A stretch of DNA of 64,000 nucleotides from Pelagibius sp037652055 (GTDB lineage: Bacteria; Pseudomonadota; Alphaproteobacteria; Kiloniellales; Kiloniellaceae): NCBI RefSeq assembly GCF_037652055.1, contig NZ_JBBKAH010000002.1, forward strand, positions 1,240,001 through 1,304,000. Reading direction: 5' to 3'. Position 1 is the stretch's first letter; every line of letters begins with the position of its first letter. The notes beneath the pieces are model-generated. The model did not search any database. It had not been told where the DNA came from and worked only from the letters and a program-made list of their open reading frames with translations. Below, in pieces: positions 1 through 7,691 of this stretch. The translations under genes were made by a program, and so were the position numbers.

Positions 1-508
1 GCATGGCATGCAGGTTCATCTGGCCGACACCGGCAAAGAGCGTCTGGTGGAACGCTTCGTCCAGGTCATTGAAAAGGCTGATCTCGTCGAGATTGTCTAT
101 CAGCGTCTCCTGCATGGTGAGGATCGCCCGCGCCTTTTTCAGTAGCACCGGATCGGGTGCCTCTGCCAGCCGCCGTGCCACCTCGGCCTCCACCGCAACA
201 CGCAGGAAGTGCACTTCGTAAAGTTGGGCAACGTCGATCTTCGTCACCACGGTCTTGGACTGCGGGATGATCCGGATCAGACCGTCCTGCTCCAGGCGCT
301 GCATGGCTTCGCGGATCGGCGTCAGGCTCACGTCGAACTCCTTGGCCAAGGCGACGCGCGACAGTGTGGCCCCTGGGGGCAATTCCAGGCTGACGATACG
401 CCCGCGCAGGATCTCGTAGATGCGCTGGGCCGCTGGCGCGGACTCCGTCCGGCTGGCGAGGAATCCCCCGGCCCGTGCCAGGCGATCTTCCGAATTCGGA
501 AAGGCCAT
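1..508 (-). CDS. GntR-family transcriptional regulator, FCD (FadR/VanR) subgroup, 3' end cut by window edge
   Basis: Reading from an ATG at 508 toward the left edge gives at least 169 residues (start MAFPNSEDRLARAGG) with no stop, so the C-terminus is missing. Residues about 25-95 form a winged helix: IYEILRGRIVSLELPPG, then LAKEFDVSLTPIREAMQRL, typical of GntR. From residue about 105 an all-helical FCD ligand domain begins, with the metal-site pattern DLDEAFHQTLF. The gene is divergent from the TRAP receptor at 675, with a palindrome between them, so it most likely controls the sugar-acid operon in response to one of its acids. The family call is firm. The effector is unknown. Confidence 0.88.
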   Translation of the reverse strand, partial: MAFPNSEDRLARAGGFLASRTESAPAAQRIYEILRGRIVSLELPPGATLSRVALAKEFDVSLTPIREAMQRLEQDGLIRIIPQSKTVVTKIDVAQLYEVHFLRVAVEAEVARRLAEAPDPVLLKKARAILTMQETLIDNLDEISLFNDLDEAFHQTLFAGVGQMNLHAM

Positions 509-582
509 GTGAGCAGCCTGCTTTCTGCGCGAGACGGTCGAACAGGAACCTGGGCTCTAGATAGCGCAAGAATGTCGTTGAT

Positions 583-610
583 TCAACTAGTCAACTAATA
601 TACTAGTTGA
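583..610. promoter_or_regulatory. Inverted repeat, probable GntR operator
   Basis: TCAACTAGT at 583-591 is mirrored perfectly by ACTAGTTGA at 602-610 with a 10-base spacer. Inside it, TAGTCAACTA (588-597) fits the TNGT-N2-ACNA pattern bound by FCD-type GntR proteins. It lies between the gntR start (508) and dctP (675), where a repressor of both genes would bind. Confidence 0.6.
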
Positions 611-674
611 GCGCTCAAACGAGGCTGCCGCGAAGCCGCCTCCAAACAAGAACGCTCCAAGGGGAGGAAGCGCT

Positions 675-1724
675 ATGGAATTCAATAAATTCGCCGGATT
701 CGCCAAAGTTCTGGCCGTCGCGACGGCCGTGAGCATCGGCCTTGGCGCCGCGGCCGAGGCAAGGACCCTCAAGGTGCAGACCAGTTCGACCGCCAGCCAC
801 TTCACGCTGGCTTTTCTGAACGAGAAATGGGTCCCGAAGCTGAAGGAAATGACTGGCGGCTCGCTGGAGATCGAACTGCTGCCGATCACGGCCGTGGTGC
901 CGCACCGCGAGACGCCGGAGGCGGTCTCCATGGGCATCCTCGACGGCGATCTGACCTCGATCAACTACTTCGCCGGCCGCGATCCCGCCTTTGCCCTGAT
1001 GGGCGATCTCATCGCCGGCTACGACAGCGCCGATCAGATCCAGACCTATTGCGCCGACGGCGGCGGCAAGGAAATGCTGCAGAAGCTCTACGACAAGTTT
1101 CAGCCGGGCGTGAAGGTCGTGGGTTGCGGCGCCTACGCGCGCGAGGCCTTCGTTGCCAAGGTACCGATCCGCGGCGTCGCCGACTTCAAGGGCGTGAAGG
1201 TGCGCTCGCCGGAGGGTCTCGCCGCTGAGATCTTCAAGCGCGCCGGCGCCGCGCCGGTATCGCTGCCCGGCTCGGAGGTCTACACGGCGCTGGAGAAGGG
1301 CGTCATCGACGCGGCCGACAATTCGGCCTATGCCAACAACGACGCCAACGGCCTACACAAAGTGGCCAAGTATCCGATCTTCCCCGGCATTCACTCGACA
1401 CCGATTCTCCAATTCACCGTGTCGCAGAGCGCGTGGGACAAGATGACCCCGGCCGAGCAGGCTTCGCTGGAGACTTGGTACCTGGCCGCCTATAACGATA
1501 TGCGCCGCATCGTCGACATGGAAGATCGCGCGCTGGTCGCTCGCGACAAGGCGGCCGGCGACCTCACCATCATTGATTGGCCGCAGGAGGAGCGCGACAA
1601 ATTCCGTGAAATCGCCGTCGGTGCATGGAAGGACTTTGCCGCGTCCTCGGAGATGGCTCAGCAAGTCTACGACTCGCATATCGCGTTCATGAAACAACTC
1701 GGCCTGCTGGGACAGGATTTCTGA
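675..1724 (+). CDS. TRAP transporter periplasmic solute receptor (DctP family)
   Basis: 349 residues, normal for the family. A Sec signal peptide covers about residues 1-29 (hydrophobic core, then AAAEARTLKV). The mature protein has the TRAP-receptor layout, with VRSPEGLAAEIFKRAGAAPV and LPGSEVYTALEKGVIDAADN around residues 175-220; the first contains the Arg that normally pairs with the substrate carboxylate. It should capture an organic acid in the periplasm for the permease at 1878. A strong Shine-Dalgarno (ggggagg) precedes the ATG. The wording of the conserved stretch is nearer the keto-acid/sugar-acid receptors than the C4-dicarboxylate DctP, but the ligand cannot be read from sequence. 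Confidence 0.93.
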   Translation: MEFNKFAGFAKVLAVATAVSIGLGAAAEARTLKVQTSSTASHFTLAFLNEKWVPKLKEMTGGSLEIELLPITAVVPHRETPEAVSMGILDGDLTSINYFAGRDPAFALMGDLIAGYDSADQIQTYCADGGGKEMLQKLYDKFQPGVKVVGCGAYAREAFVAKVPIRGVADFKGVKVRSPEGLAAEIFKRAGAAPVSLPGSEVYTALEKGVIDAADNSAYANNDANGLHKVAKYPIFPGIHSTPILQFTVSQSAWDKMTPAEQASLETWYLAAYNDMRRIVDMEDRALVARDKAAGDLTIIDWPQEERDKFREIAVGAWKDFAASSEMAQQVYDSHIAFMKQLGLLGQDF

Positions 1725-1766
1725 GCAACGGCTCGCGCCGGCTCCGGCTGCGCCGCTCGGCGTTGC
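1725..1766 (+). other. Possible intercistronic stem-loop after dctP
   Basis: GCAACG (1725-1730) pairs with CGTTGC (1761-1766), and the GC-rich sequence between them is partly self-complementary. There is no T run, so it is not a classical terminator. Hairpins after TRAP receptor genes often protect the abundant receptor mRNA; that role is an inference here. Confidence 0.35.
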
Positions 1767-1877
1767 CGGGGCCGGTATGAGCCTTGCCCCCCTGAGCCTC
1801 TTGCCTTCAGCGGGCTCGCCCGCGAACACGAAGGGCCTTCTTCACCCACCGCCGATCCGCCGTCTGGGCGGGCGGCA

Positions 1878-3968
1878 ATGGTCGCAGCGATGACAAATTC
1901 TCCGCAAGCCCTCGCCGACACCGACATCGAGATCGCGTCTGACGATCCGTTGCATGACGACGTCGCGCTGCCGCGGTCGCGCTATGGCGTTATAGATCAC
2001 ATCAGTCACTTCTTCGGCCTTGTCGTCTCGGTGCTCTACCTGATCGCCGCCTGCGCCACCCTCTGGGAAGTGATCGCGCGCTACGTGTTCAATGCGCCCA
2101 CCCAGTGGGCATTTGAAGTGGTCATGGTCCTCTGTGCCGCTTCATGGATGATCTCATCCGGCTACGTCACGCTAAAGCAGCGTCACATCGGCATCACCGT
2201 GTTTCACATCCTGGTTTCGGATCGGACACGCTGGTGGCTTGATCTTTTCGCAAACATCGTCGGCATTATCGCGCTCTTCCTGCTGTTGAGCGATGCGACG
2301 ATCCGCGCCTATACCGCGCTCACCCACGTCGAGCGCACCGGCAGCGCCTTCAACTCGCCGATGCCGATGCTTCTGAAGTCGCTGCTCGTGGTGGGCGGCT
2401 TCCTCTACCTAGGGCAGCTGACGGTTAACCTGCACCGCCAGTTCACCTCGCCGGCCCTGCGCGGTGCAGTGAAGGCGCTCGGCGCCCTCATGGTCTTCTA
2501 CTTCATCGTCGGCCTGCTCGGACACTATGGCGGCGCCGACAGTCCCTTCGCCGCCGTGCAGGCTTTCTTCTCGACTATCGGCGTGGCGCTCGACCCCAGC
2601 CAGGCGCTCGATGCGCGCTCCTACGACCTCGGCACCATTTCCCTGATCATGGTGGTGCTGCTGGTGCTCCTGATGATGACCGGCATGCCGCTCGGCATCG
2701 TCACCCTCATCGTCTCGGTGCTGATGGCAGTGGCTTTCTTCGGGCCGCGCGGACTCTACCTGGTGTCCACCAACGCCGCCGGCCTGCTCGACCACTACTC
2801 CCTGGTGGCCATTCCCTTCTTCGTGCTGATGGCCTCGATCCTGGAGCGCGCCGGCATCGCCGAGGATCTCTTCGACGCCATGTCGATTTTCGCCGGCAAC
2901 CTGCGCGGCGGAGTCGCCGTGCAGACCGTGGTCGTCGCGGTCATTCTCGCTGCGATGTCTGGCGTTATGGGCGGCGAGATCGTCATGCTGGGGCTGGTCG
3001 CCCTGCCGCAGATGTTTCGCCTCGGCTACGACCGCAAGCTCACCATCGGCCTGATCTGCGCGTCCGGTGCCCTGGCGACGCTGATACCGCCGTCGATCAT
3101 CATGATCGTCTACGGCCTCTCGGCCGAGGTCGGCATCGGCGATCTCTTCATGGCCGGCGCGGTTCCGGGCGTCATGCTGGCGGTCTTCTATGCGCTCTAC
3201 GTTCTGCTCCGCGTGAACCTCAACCCGAAGCTGGCCCCGACCGCCAAGGAGGTCGAGGCCATGACCGGCAAGTCCAACAAGCTGTCGCGCGCGCGGATGA
3301 ACGCGGTGATGCTCTGCATTGGACTGATCGGCGCGGTGATGGGCTCGATCTACGGCGGCATCGCCTCCGTAACCGAGGCGGCGGCCGTCGGCTGCATCGG
3401 CGCCATGGTGGTGGCGGCCGTCCGCCACGAGATGAAATGGCCGGTCCTGCAGGCGGCGCTTGTCGGCTCGATGGCCACCGTCGGCACCATCATCTGGCTG
3501 ATCCTCGGTGCCATTTCGTTCGTCGGCATCTTCAATCTGGTCGGCGGTGGCGACTTCATGCGGTCGCTGTTCCTCGACCTCGGTTTGCCGGCGATGGGCG
3601 TCATCCTCGTCATGATGGCGATCCTGGTGGTGCTCGGCACTTTCATGGAATGGATCGCCATCGTCTTCATCACGGTGCCTGTCTTCGCGCCGGTGGTGAT
3701 GAGTCTTGCGCCGGAACTGGGCCTCACCGAGGACCAGGCGAAGATCTGGTTCGGCGTCCTTTTCGTCATGAACATCCAGATATACTTCCTGTCGCCGCCC
3801 TTCGGTCCGGCCTGCTTCTGGCTGAAATCGGTGGCGCCCAAGGACGTCACGCTGCAGGAGATCTTCATCTCGGTTCTGCCGTTCATAGGCCTGCAGATCA
3901 TCGGCCTTGTGCTGGTGATGATGTTCCCGCAGATCGCCCTGTGGCTCCCCGAAACTCTGAGCAACTGA
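1878..3968 (+). CDS. TRAP transporter permease, fused DctQ-DctM
   Basis: 696 residues. The first ~200 are the small four-helix DctQ subunit (HISHFFGLVVSVLYLIAACATLW onward, with a conserved WAFEVVMVLCAASWM helix). A further pair of helices links this to the DctM channel domain from about residue 250 to the end, with MSGVMGGEIVMLGLVALPQM and GALATLIPPSIIMIVYG typical of TRAP large subunits. Fused QM proteins are a known TRAP variant of the mannitol/chloroaromatic-acid type. It imports the ligand of the receptor at 675 using the sodium gradient. An alternative ATG at 1890 would remove four residues. Function is firm, start less so. Confidence 0.92.
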   Translation: MVAAMTNSPQALADTDIEIASDDPLHDDVALPRSRYGVIDHISHFFGLVVSVLYLIAACATLWEVIARYVFNAPTQWAFEVVMVLCAASWMISSGYVTLKQRHIGITVFHILVSDRTRWWLDLFANIVGIIALFLLLSDATIRAYTALTHVERTGSAFNSPMPMLLKSLLVVGGFLYLGQLTVNLHRQFTSPALRGAVKALGALMVFYFIVGLLGHYGGADSPFAAVQAFFSTIGVALDPSQALDARSYDLGTISLIMVVLLVLLMMTGMPLGIVTLIVSVLMAVAFFGPRGLYLVSTNAAGLLDHYSLVAIPFFVLMASILERAGIAEDLFDAMSIFAGNLRGGVAVQTVVVAVILAAMSGVMGGEIVMLGLVALPQMFRLGYDRKLTIGLICASGALATLIPPSIIMIVYGLSAEVGIGDLFMAGAVPGVMLAVFYALYVLLRVNLNPKLAPTAKEVEAMTGKSNKLSRARMNAVMLCIGLIGAVMGSIYGGIASVTEAAAVGCIGAMVVAAVRHEMKWPVLQAALVGSMATVGTIIWLILGAISFVGIFNLVGGGDFMRSLFLDLGLPAMGVILVMMAILVVLGTFMEWIAIVFITVPVFAPVVMSLAPELGLTEDQAKIWFGVLFVMNIQIYFLSPPFGPACFWLKSVAPKDVTLQEIFISVLPFIGLQIIGLVLVMMFPQIALWLPETLSN

Positions 3969-3990
3969 ACGAGAAGGCAAGGAGAGTGAG

Positions 3991-4113
3991 ATGATCGGAC
4001 GCGACAGCAAGGCGGATATGGATGCTTACGGGCTCTGGCCCTGGGCGGCTGGTGTCCTGCTGGCGGCGCTGCTGATCGGTGTGATGTTTGCCCTCGCCAA
4101 GGGCTTTGCGTGA
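3991..4113 (+). CDS. Small single-span membrane peptide, 40 residues
   Basis: An ATG at 3991 with a good Shine-Dalgarno (ggagag, 3981-3986) opens a 40-codon frame ending at TGA 4111-4113. The peptide has a short polar N-terminus (MIGRDSKADMDAYG) and one hydrophobic helix (about residues 16-38). It sits between the TRAP permease stop (3968) and the dehydratase start (4126), on the same strand, with tight spacing both sides. I know no family for it. By analogy with small transporter-associated peptides it could stabilise or regulate the permease; that is inference. Confidence 0.6.
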   Translation: MIGRDSKADMDAYGLWPWAAGVLLAALLIGVMFALAKGFA

Positions 4114-4125
4114 TCGAGTGATCCA

Positions 4126-5874
4126 ATGACCGTGTCTAAGACGAGCAAGAAGAAGTACAGCGACCTGCGCAGCGCGCGCTGGATGGCGCCGGATGACCTG
4201 CGCTCCTTCGGCCACCGCTCGCGCACCATGCAGATGGGCTATGCGCCGGTGGACTGGGAAGGCAAGCCGATCATCGCCATCATCAACACCTGGTCCGATG
4301 CGCAGCCCTGCCACATGCACTTCAAGCAGCGGGTGGAGGACATCAAGCGCGGCGTCCTCCAGGCCGGCGGCTTTCCTCTGGAGCTGCCGGCGCTGTCGCT
4401 GTCCGAGAATTTCGTGAAGCCGACCACGATGCTCTACCGCAACATGCTGGCGATGGAGACGGAGGAACTGCTGCGTTCCCATCCTGTCGACGGCGCCGTT
4501 CTCATGGGCGGTTGCGACAAGACCACGCCGGGCCTGGTGATGGGCGCCCTCTCCATGGGCATCCCCTTCGTCTACGTCACCGCCGGGCCGATGCTGCGCG
4601 GCAACTACAAGGGCCAGGTGCTGGGTTCGGGAACCGATGGCTTCAAGTTCTGGGACGAGCGCCGCGCCGGCACCATGAGCAAGGAGGACTGGATCGGCGT
4701 CGAGGGCGGCATCGCACGCTCCTACGGCCACTGCATGACTATGGGCACGGCCTCCACCATGACGGCGATCGCCGAAGCGCTGGGCCTCACCCTGCCGGGG
4801 GCCAGTTCCATTCCCGCCGCCGATGCCAACCACCAGCGCATGTGTGCCGCTGCCGGGCGGCGCATCGTCCAGATGGTGTGGGACGACCTGACGCCGGACC
4901 AGGTCGTCACCGAGGCCGCAGTGAAGAACGCCGTGACCGTCGCGATGGCCATGGGCTGCTCGACCAACGCCATCATCCACCTGATCGCCATCGCCCGCCG
5001 CGCCGGCGTGCCGCTGGAACTGGACGACCTGGATCGGATCGGACACACCACGCCGGTGATCGCCAATGTCCGCCCATCGGGCAAGACCTACCTGATGGAG
5101 GACTTCTTCTACGCCGGCGGCCTGCGCGGCCTGATGAAGACGCTGGGGGACAAGCTCGACCTCTCGGTCCTCACGGTTTCCGGCGAAACGCTCGGCCAGG
5201 GGCTGGAAGGGGCGGAGGTCTACAACGCCGACGTCATCCGTCCGCTGGACAATCCGGTCTACCACGAGGGCTCGCTGGCCGTGTTGCGCGGCAACCTCGC
5301 GCCGGATGGGGCCGTCATCAAGCCGGCTGCCTGCGACCCGAAGTTCTACCGGCACAGCGGCCCGGCGCTGGTGGCCGACAGCTATGCGGAACTCAAGAAA
5401 ATCATCGACGACGAGGATCTGGATATGAGTCCCGATACGGTGCTGGTGCTGCGCAATGCGGGGCCGCAGGGCGGGCCGGGCATGCCCGAGTGGGGCATGA
5501 TCCCGATGCCCAAGGCGCTGCTGAAGCACGGTCATCGCGACATGCTGCGCCTCTCCGACGCGCGCATGTCCGGCACGTCGTTCGGCGCCTGCGTCCTTCA
5601 TGTGGCGCCGGAAGCCTATGTTGGCGGGCCGCTGGCCCTGCTTCGGAGCGGCGACATCGTCGATGTCGACATTCCCAACCGCAGCCTCAACATGCGCGTC
5701 CCCGAAGCGGAACTGGCGCGCCGCCGCGCCGAATGGACACCGCCGCCGCCGCGCTACGGCCGCGGCTACGGCTGGATGTTTGCCAAGCACATCGAACAGG
5801 CCGACAAGGGCTGCGACTTCGATTTTCTGAAAGCAGAGTTCGGCCCGCCGACGGGCGAGCCGGAGATCAACTGA
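4126..5874 (+). CDS. IlvD/Edd-family sugar-acid (pentonate/hexonate) dehydratase
   Basis: 582 residues, full length. It dehydrates an aldonic acid to the 2-keto-3-deoxy acid using an iron-sulfur cluster and Mg2+. The three cluster cysteines are visible: C62 (DAQPCHMH), C130 (MGGCDKTTPG) and C203 (YGHCMTMGT). Lys132 is the residue carbamylated in relatives, and the SDARMSGTSFG loop supplies the catalytic Ser. It closely resembles L-arabinonate dehydratase, from memory of that sequence, rather than IlvD or Edd. Position after the TRAP genes suggests it is the first enzyme acting on the imported acid. The exact sugar acid is not determined. Confidence 0.9.
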   Translation: MTVSKTSKKKYSDLRSARWMAPDDLRSFGHRSRTMQMGYAPVDWEGKPIIAIINTWSDAQPCHMHFKQRVEDIKRGVLQAGGFPLELPALSLSENFVKPTTMLYRNMLAMETEELLRSHPVDGAVLMGGCDKTTPGLVMGALSMGIPFVYVTAGPMLRGNYKGQVLGSGTDGFKFWDERRAGTMSKEDWIGVEGGIARSYGHCMTMGTASTMTAIAEALGLTLPGASSIPAADANHQRMCAAAGRRIVQMVWDDLTPDQVVTEAAVKNAVTVAMAMGCSTNAIIHLIAIARRAGVPLELDDLDRIGHTTPVIANVRPSGKTYLMEDFFYAGGLRGLMKTLGDKLDLSVLTVSGETLGQGLEGAEVYNADVIRPLDNPVYHEGSLAVLRGNLAPDGAVIKPAACDPKFYRHSGPALVADSYAELKKIIDDEDLDMSPDTVLVLRNAGPQGGPGMPEWGMIPMPKALLKHGHRDMLRLSDARMSGTSFGACVLHVAPEAYVGGPLALLRSGDIVDVDIPNRSLNMRVPEAELARRRAEWTPPPPRYGRGYGWMFAKHIEQADKGCDFDFLKAEFGPPTGEPEIN

Positions 5875-5875
5875 G

Positions 5876-6610
5876 ATGGACGAGCGTACGATGACCGAGT
5901 TGAAGCCGCAGACCCGCGAGAAGCTGATGAACGTCTCGGTCGCCACCCTGGCGACCGCCCTCTTCAAACGGGGCTTCCGCAACCAGACGATCCAGGACGT
6001 CCGGCCGGTGCGGCCGAAGGGCCGCAACATGGTCGGCCCCGCCTATACCCTACGCTACATTCCGGCGCGCGAAGACCTGAACCAGATCGACGTGTTCAAG
6101 AATCCGGATCACCCGCAGCGCAAAGCGGTGGAGGTCTGTCCGCCGGGCGCTATCCTGGTGATGGACAGCCGCAAGGACCCGCGCGCCGCCTCGGCCGGCG
6201 ACATCCTGGTGACGCGCCTGCAGATGCGCGGCGTTGCCGGTGTGGTGACCGACGGCGGTTTCCGCGACGCCATGAAGATCGCCGAACTCGACATGCCCGC
6301 CTATCACAACCGGCCGTCCTCGCCGACCAACCTGACACGCCACCAGGCGTTGGACCTCAACGTGCCGATCGGCTGCGGCGATGTGCCGGTCTTTCCCGGC
6401 GACGTCCTGGTGGGCGATGACGAGAGCGTCATCGTGATCCCGGCTCACCTGGCCGACGACATCGCCCAGGAGGCACACGAGATGACCGCCTACGAGGATT
6501 TCGTCTCGGAGCGGGTGAAGGCCGGCGCGACCATCGTCGGGCTGTATCCGCCCACCGATCCGGCGAACCTCGAGATCTTTGCCGCCTGGCGCAAGGAAAA
6601 GGGCCGCTGA
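5876..6610 (+). CDS. RraA-like / HMG-aldolase-family protein
   Basis: 244 residues of the RraA/HMG-KHG aldolase fold. The central motif GVAGVVTDGGFRD (about residues 120-132) carries the Arg and Asp that bind the substrate and metal in these class II pyruvate aldolases. The C-terminal GDVLVGDDESVIVIPAHLAD is the usual family signature. In a sugar-acid operon this is more likely an aldolase or oxaloacetate decarboxylase than an RNase E inhibitor. The start is one base after the dehydratase stop; an ATG at 5891 with a better-spaced ggacgag is equally possible. Confidence 0.85.
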   Translation: MDERTMTELKPQTREKLMNVSVATLATALFKRGFRNQTIQDVRPVRPKGRNMVGPAYTLRYIPAREDLNQIDVFKNPDHPQRKAVEVCPPGAILVMDSRKDPRAASAGDILVTRLQMRGVAGVVTDGGFRDAMKIAELDMPAYHNRPSSPTNLTRHQALDLNVPIGCGDVPVFPGDVLVGDDESVIVIPAHLADDIAQEAHEMTAYEDFVSERVKAGATIVGLYPPTDPANLEIFAAWRKEKGR

Positions 6611-6614
6611 GGCC

Positions 6615-7691
6615 ATGTACATCGGGGAGCAGATCATCAACCCAACGGCGGAACGCCTGCGGCTCTCGACCCAGCTGGGCGTCGGACACGTGGTGCTCGA
6701 TACGCGGCCCAATACGCAGATCGAAGGGGATGACGGCAATTGGGATGCCGCGAAAGTGGCCGGCTATCGCAAGTGGGTCGAAGGTTTCGGCCTCACTCTC
6801 GAGTGCCTGGCGCTCGACGTCGGGTCGTTCCTGCTCGACACGGTGTATGACCGTCCGCGTGCCGCTGGACGGGCGCAGAAGCTGCGCGCGGACATTCGCG
6901 CCGCGGCCGACGGCGGCCTCACGATGCTGAAGTATAACCTGCAGATGGTCGGAATCACCCGCACCGGGCGCCGTTCCGGACGCGGCGGCGTTCTCGAGAG
7001 TGCCTTCCGCGCCGCCGACTACACGGTGCAGGCCGACCGCGCCCACTCCTATTGGGGCGTCGGCCATCCCGGCGGTGGCGTTGCCGGCGCCGACATCGCG
7101 GTGAATGCCGTCGGCACCGCCGAGGCAGTCGGCCAGGTGATCGCCGAGGAGACCAGGGGCGTCACCGCTGCGCAGGCCTGGTCCGCCCTGGAGCAGCTGG
7201 TGGAGGCGATACTGCCGGCGGCGGAAAGGGCGGGCATCCGCCTCGCCGCGCACCCGCACGATCCCGCCTTTCCCAAAGGGGGACTCAACGGCGTCGAGCA
7301 CGTCGTCGGCTCCATCGAAGGCATGGAGCGTTACCTCGACCTGGCGCCGGAAAGCGCGGCGCACGGCATCAACTTTTGCCAGGGTACTGTCGCCGAGATG
7401 TCGTCCGAGCCCTCGCCCTATGTCAGGGAGGCGATCCGCCGCATCGGCGGTCGCGGGCGCATCTACATGGTGCACTTCCGCAATATCAAGGGCGGCTTCT
7501 GCGACTTTTCCGAATGTTTCCCCGACGATGGCGACGTCGACATGGCTGCCGCCATCCGCGCCTACCGCGCGGTCGGCTACCAGGGCATCCTCTGCCCCGA
7601 CCACGTGCCGGCCTCCGATCTGGATCCGGCGCGGGAACGCTTCTTCGCCTTCGCGCTGGGTTACACCAAAGGGCTGCTGCAGGCGGCATGA
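6615..7691 (+). CDS. Mannonate-dehydratase-like (UxuA family) TIM-barrel protein
   Basis: 358 residues from the ATG at 6615, four bases after the previous stop. The C-terminal half matches UxuA: an HPHDPAFP metal-ligand segment, then GINFCQGTVAEM, IYMVHFRNIKG, DDGDVDMAAAIRAY and CPDHVP, which provide the His, Cys, His and Asp ligands for Mn2+. It probably dehydrates a hexonate to a 2-keto-3-deoxy acid. A xylose-isomerase-like sugar-acid isomerase of the same fold is the alternative. It overlaps the next gene (ATGA at 7688-7691), so the two are translationally coupled. Confidence 0.82.
   Translation: MYIGEQIINPTAERLRLSTQLGVGHVVLDTRPNTQIEGDDGNWDAAKVAGYRKWVEGFGLTLECLALDVGSFLLDTVYDRPRAAGRAQKLRADIRAAADGGLTMLKYNLQMVGITRTGRRSGRGGVLESAFRAADYTVQADRAHSYWGVGHPGGGVAGADIAVNAVGTAEAVGQVIAEETRGVTAAQAWSALEQLVEAILPAAERAGIRLAAHPHDPAFPKGGLNGVEHVVGSIEGMERYLDLAPESAAHGINFCQGTVAEMSSEPSPYVREAIRRIGGRGRIYMVHFRNIKGGFCDFSECFPDDGDVDMAAAIRAYRAVGYQGILCPDHVPASDLDPARERFFAFALGYTKGLLQAA

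Noticed and set aside
2409..4010. 533-codon open frame on the minus strand opposite the TRAP permease gene
   Set aside because: Its translation is dominated by His, Asp, Glu, Arg and Gln in no recognisable pattern, as expected from the antisense of a membrane-protein gene in high-GC DNA.
3898..6030. 710-codon minus-strand frame across the dehydratase gene
   Set aside because: Same codon-bias shadow; the plus-strand frame has a complete IlvD/Edd active site.
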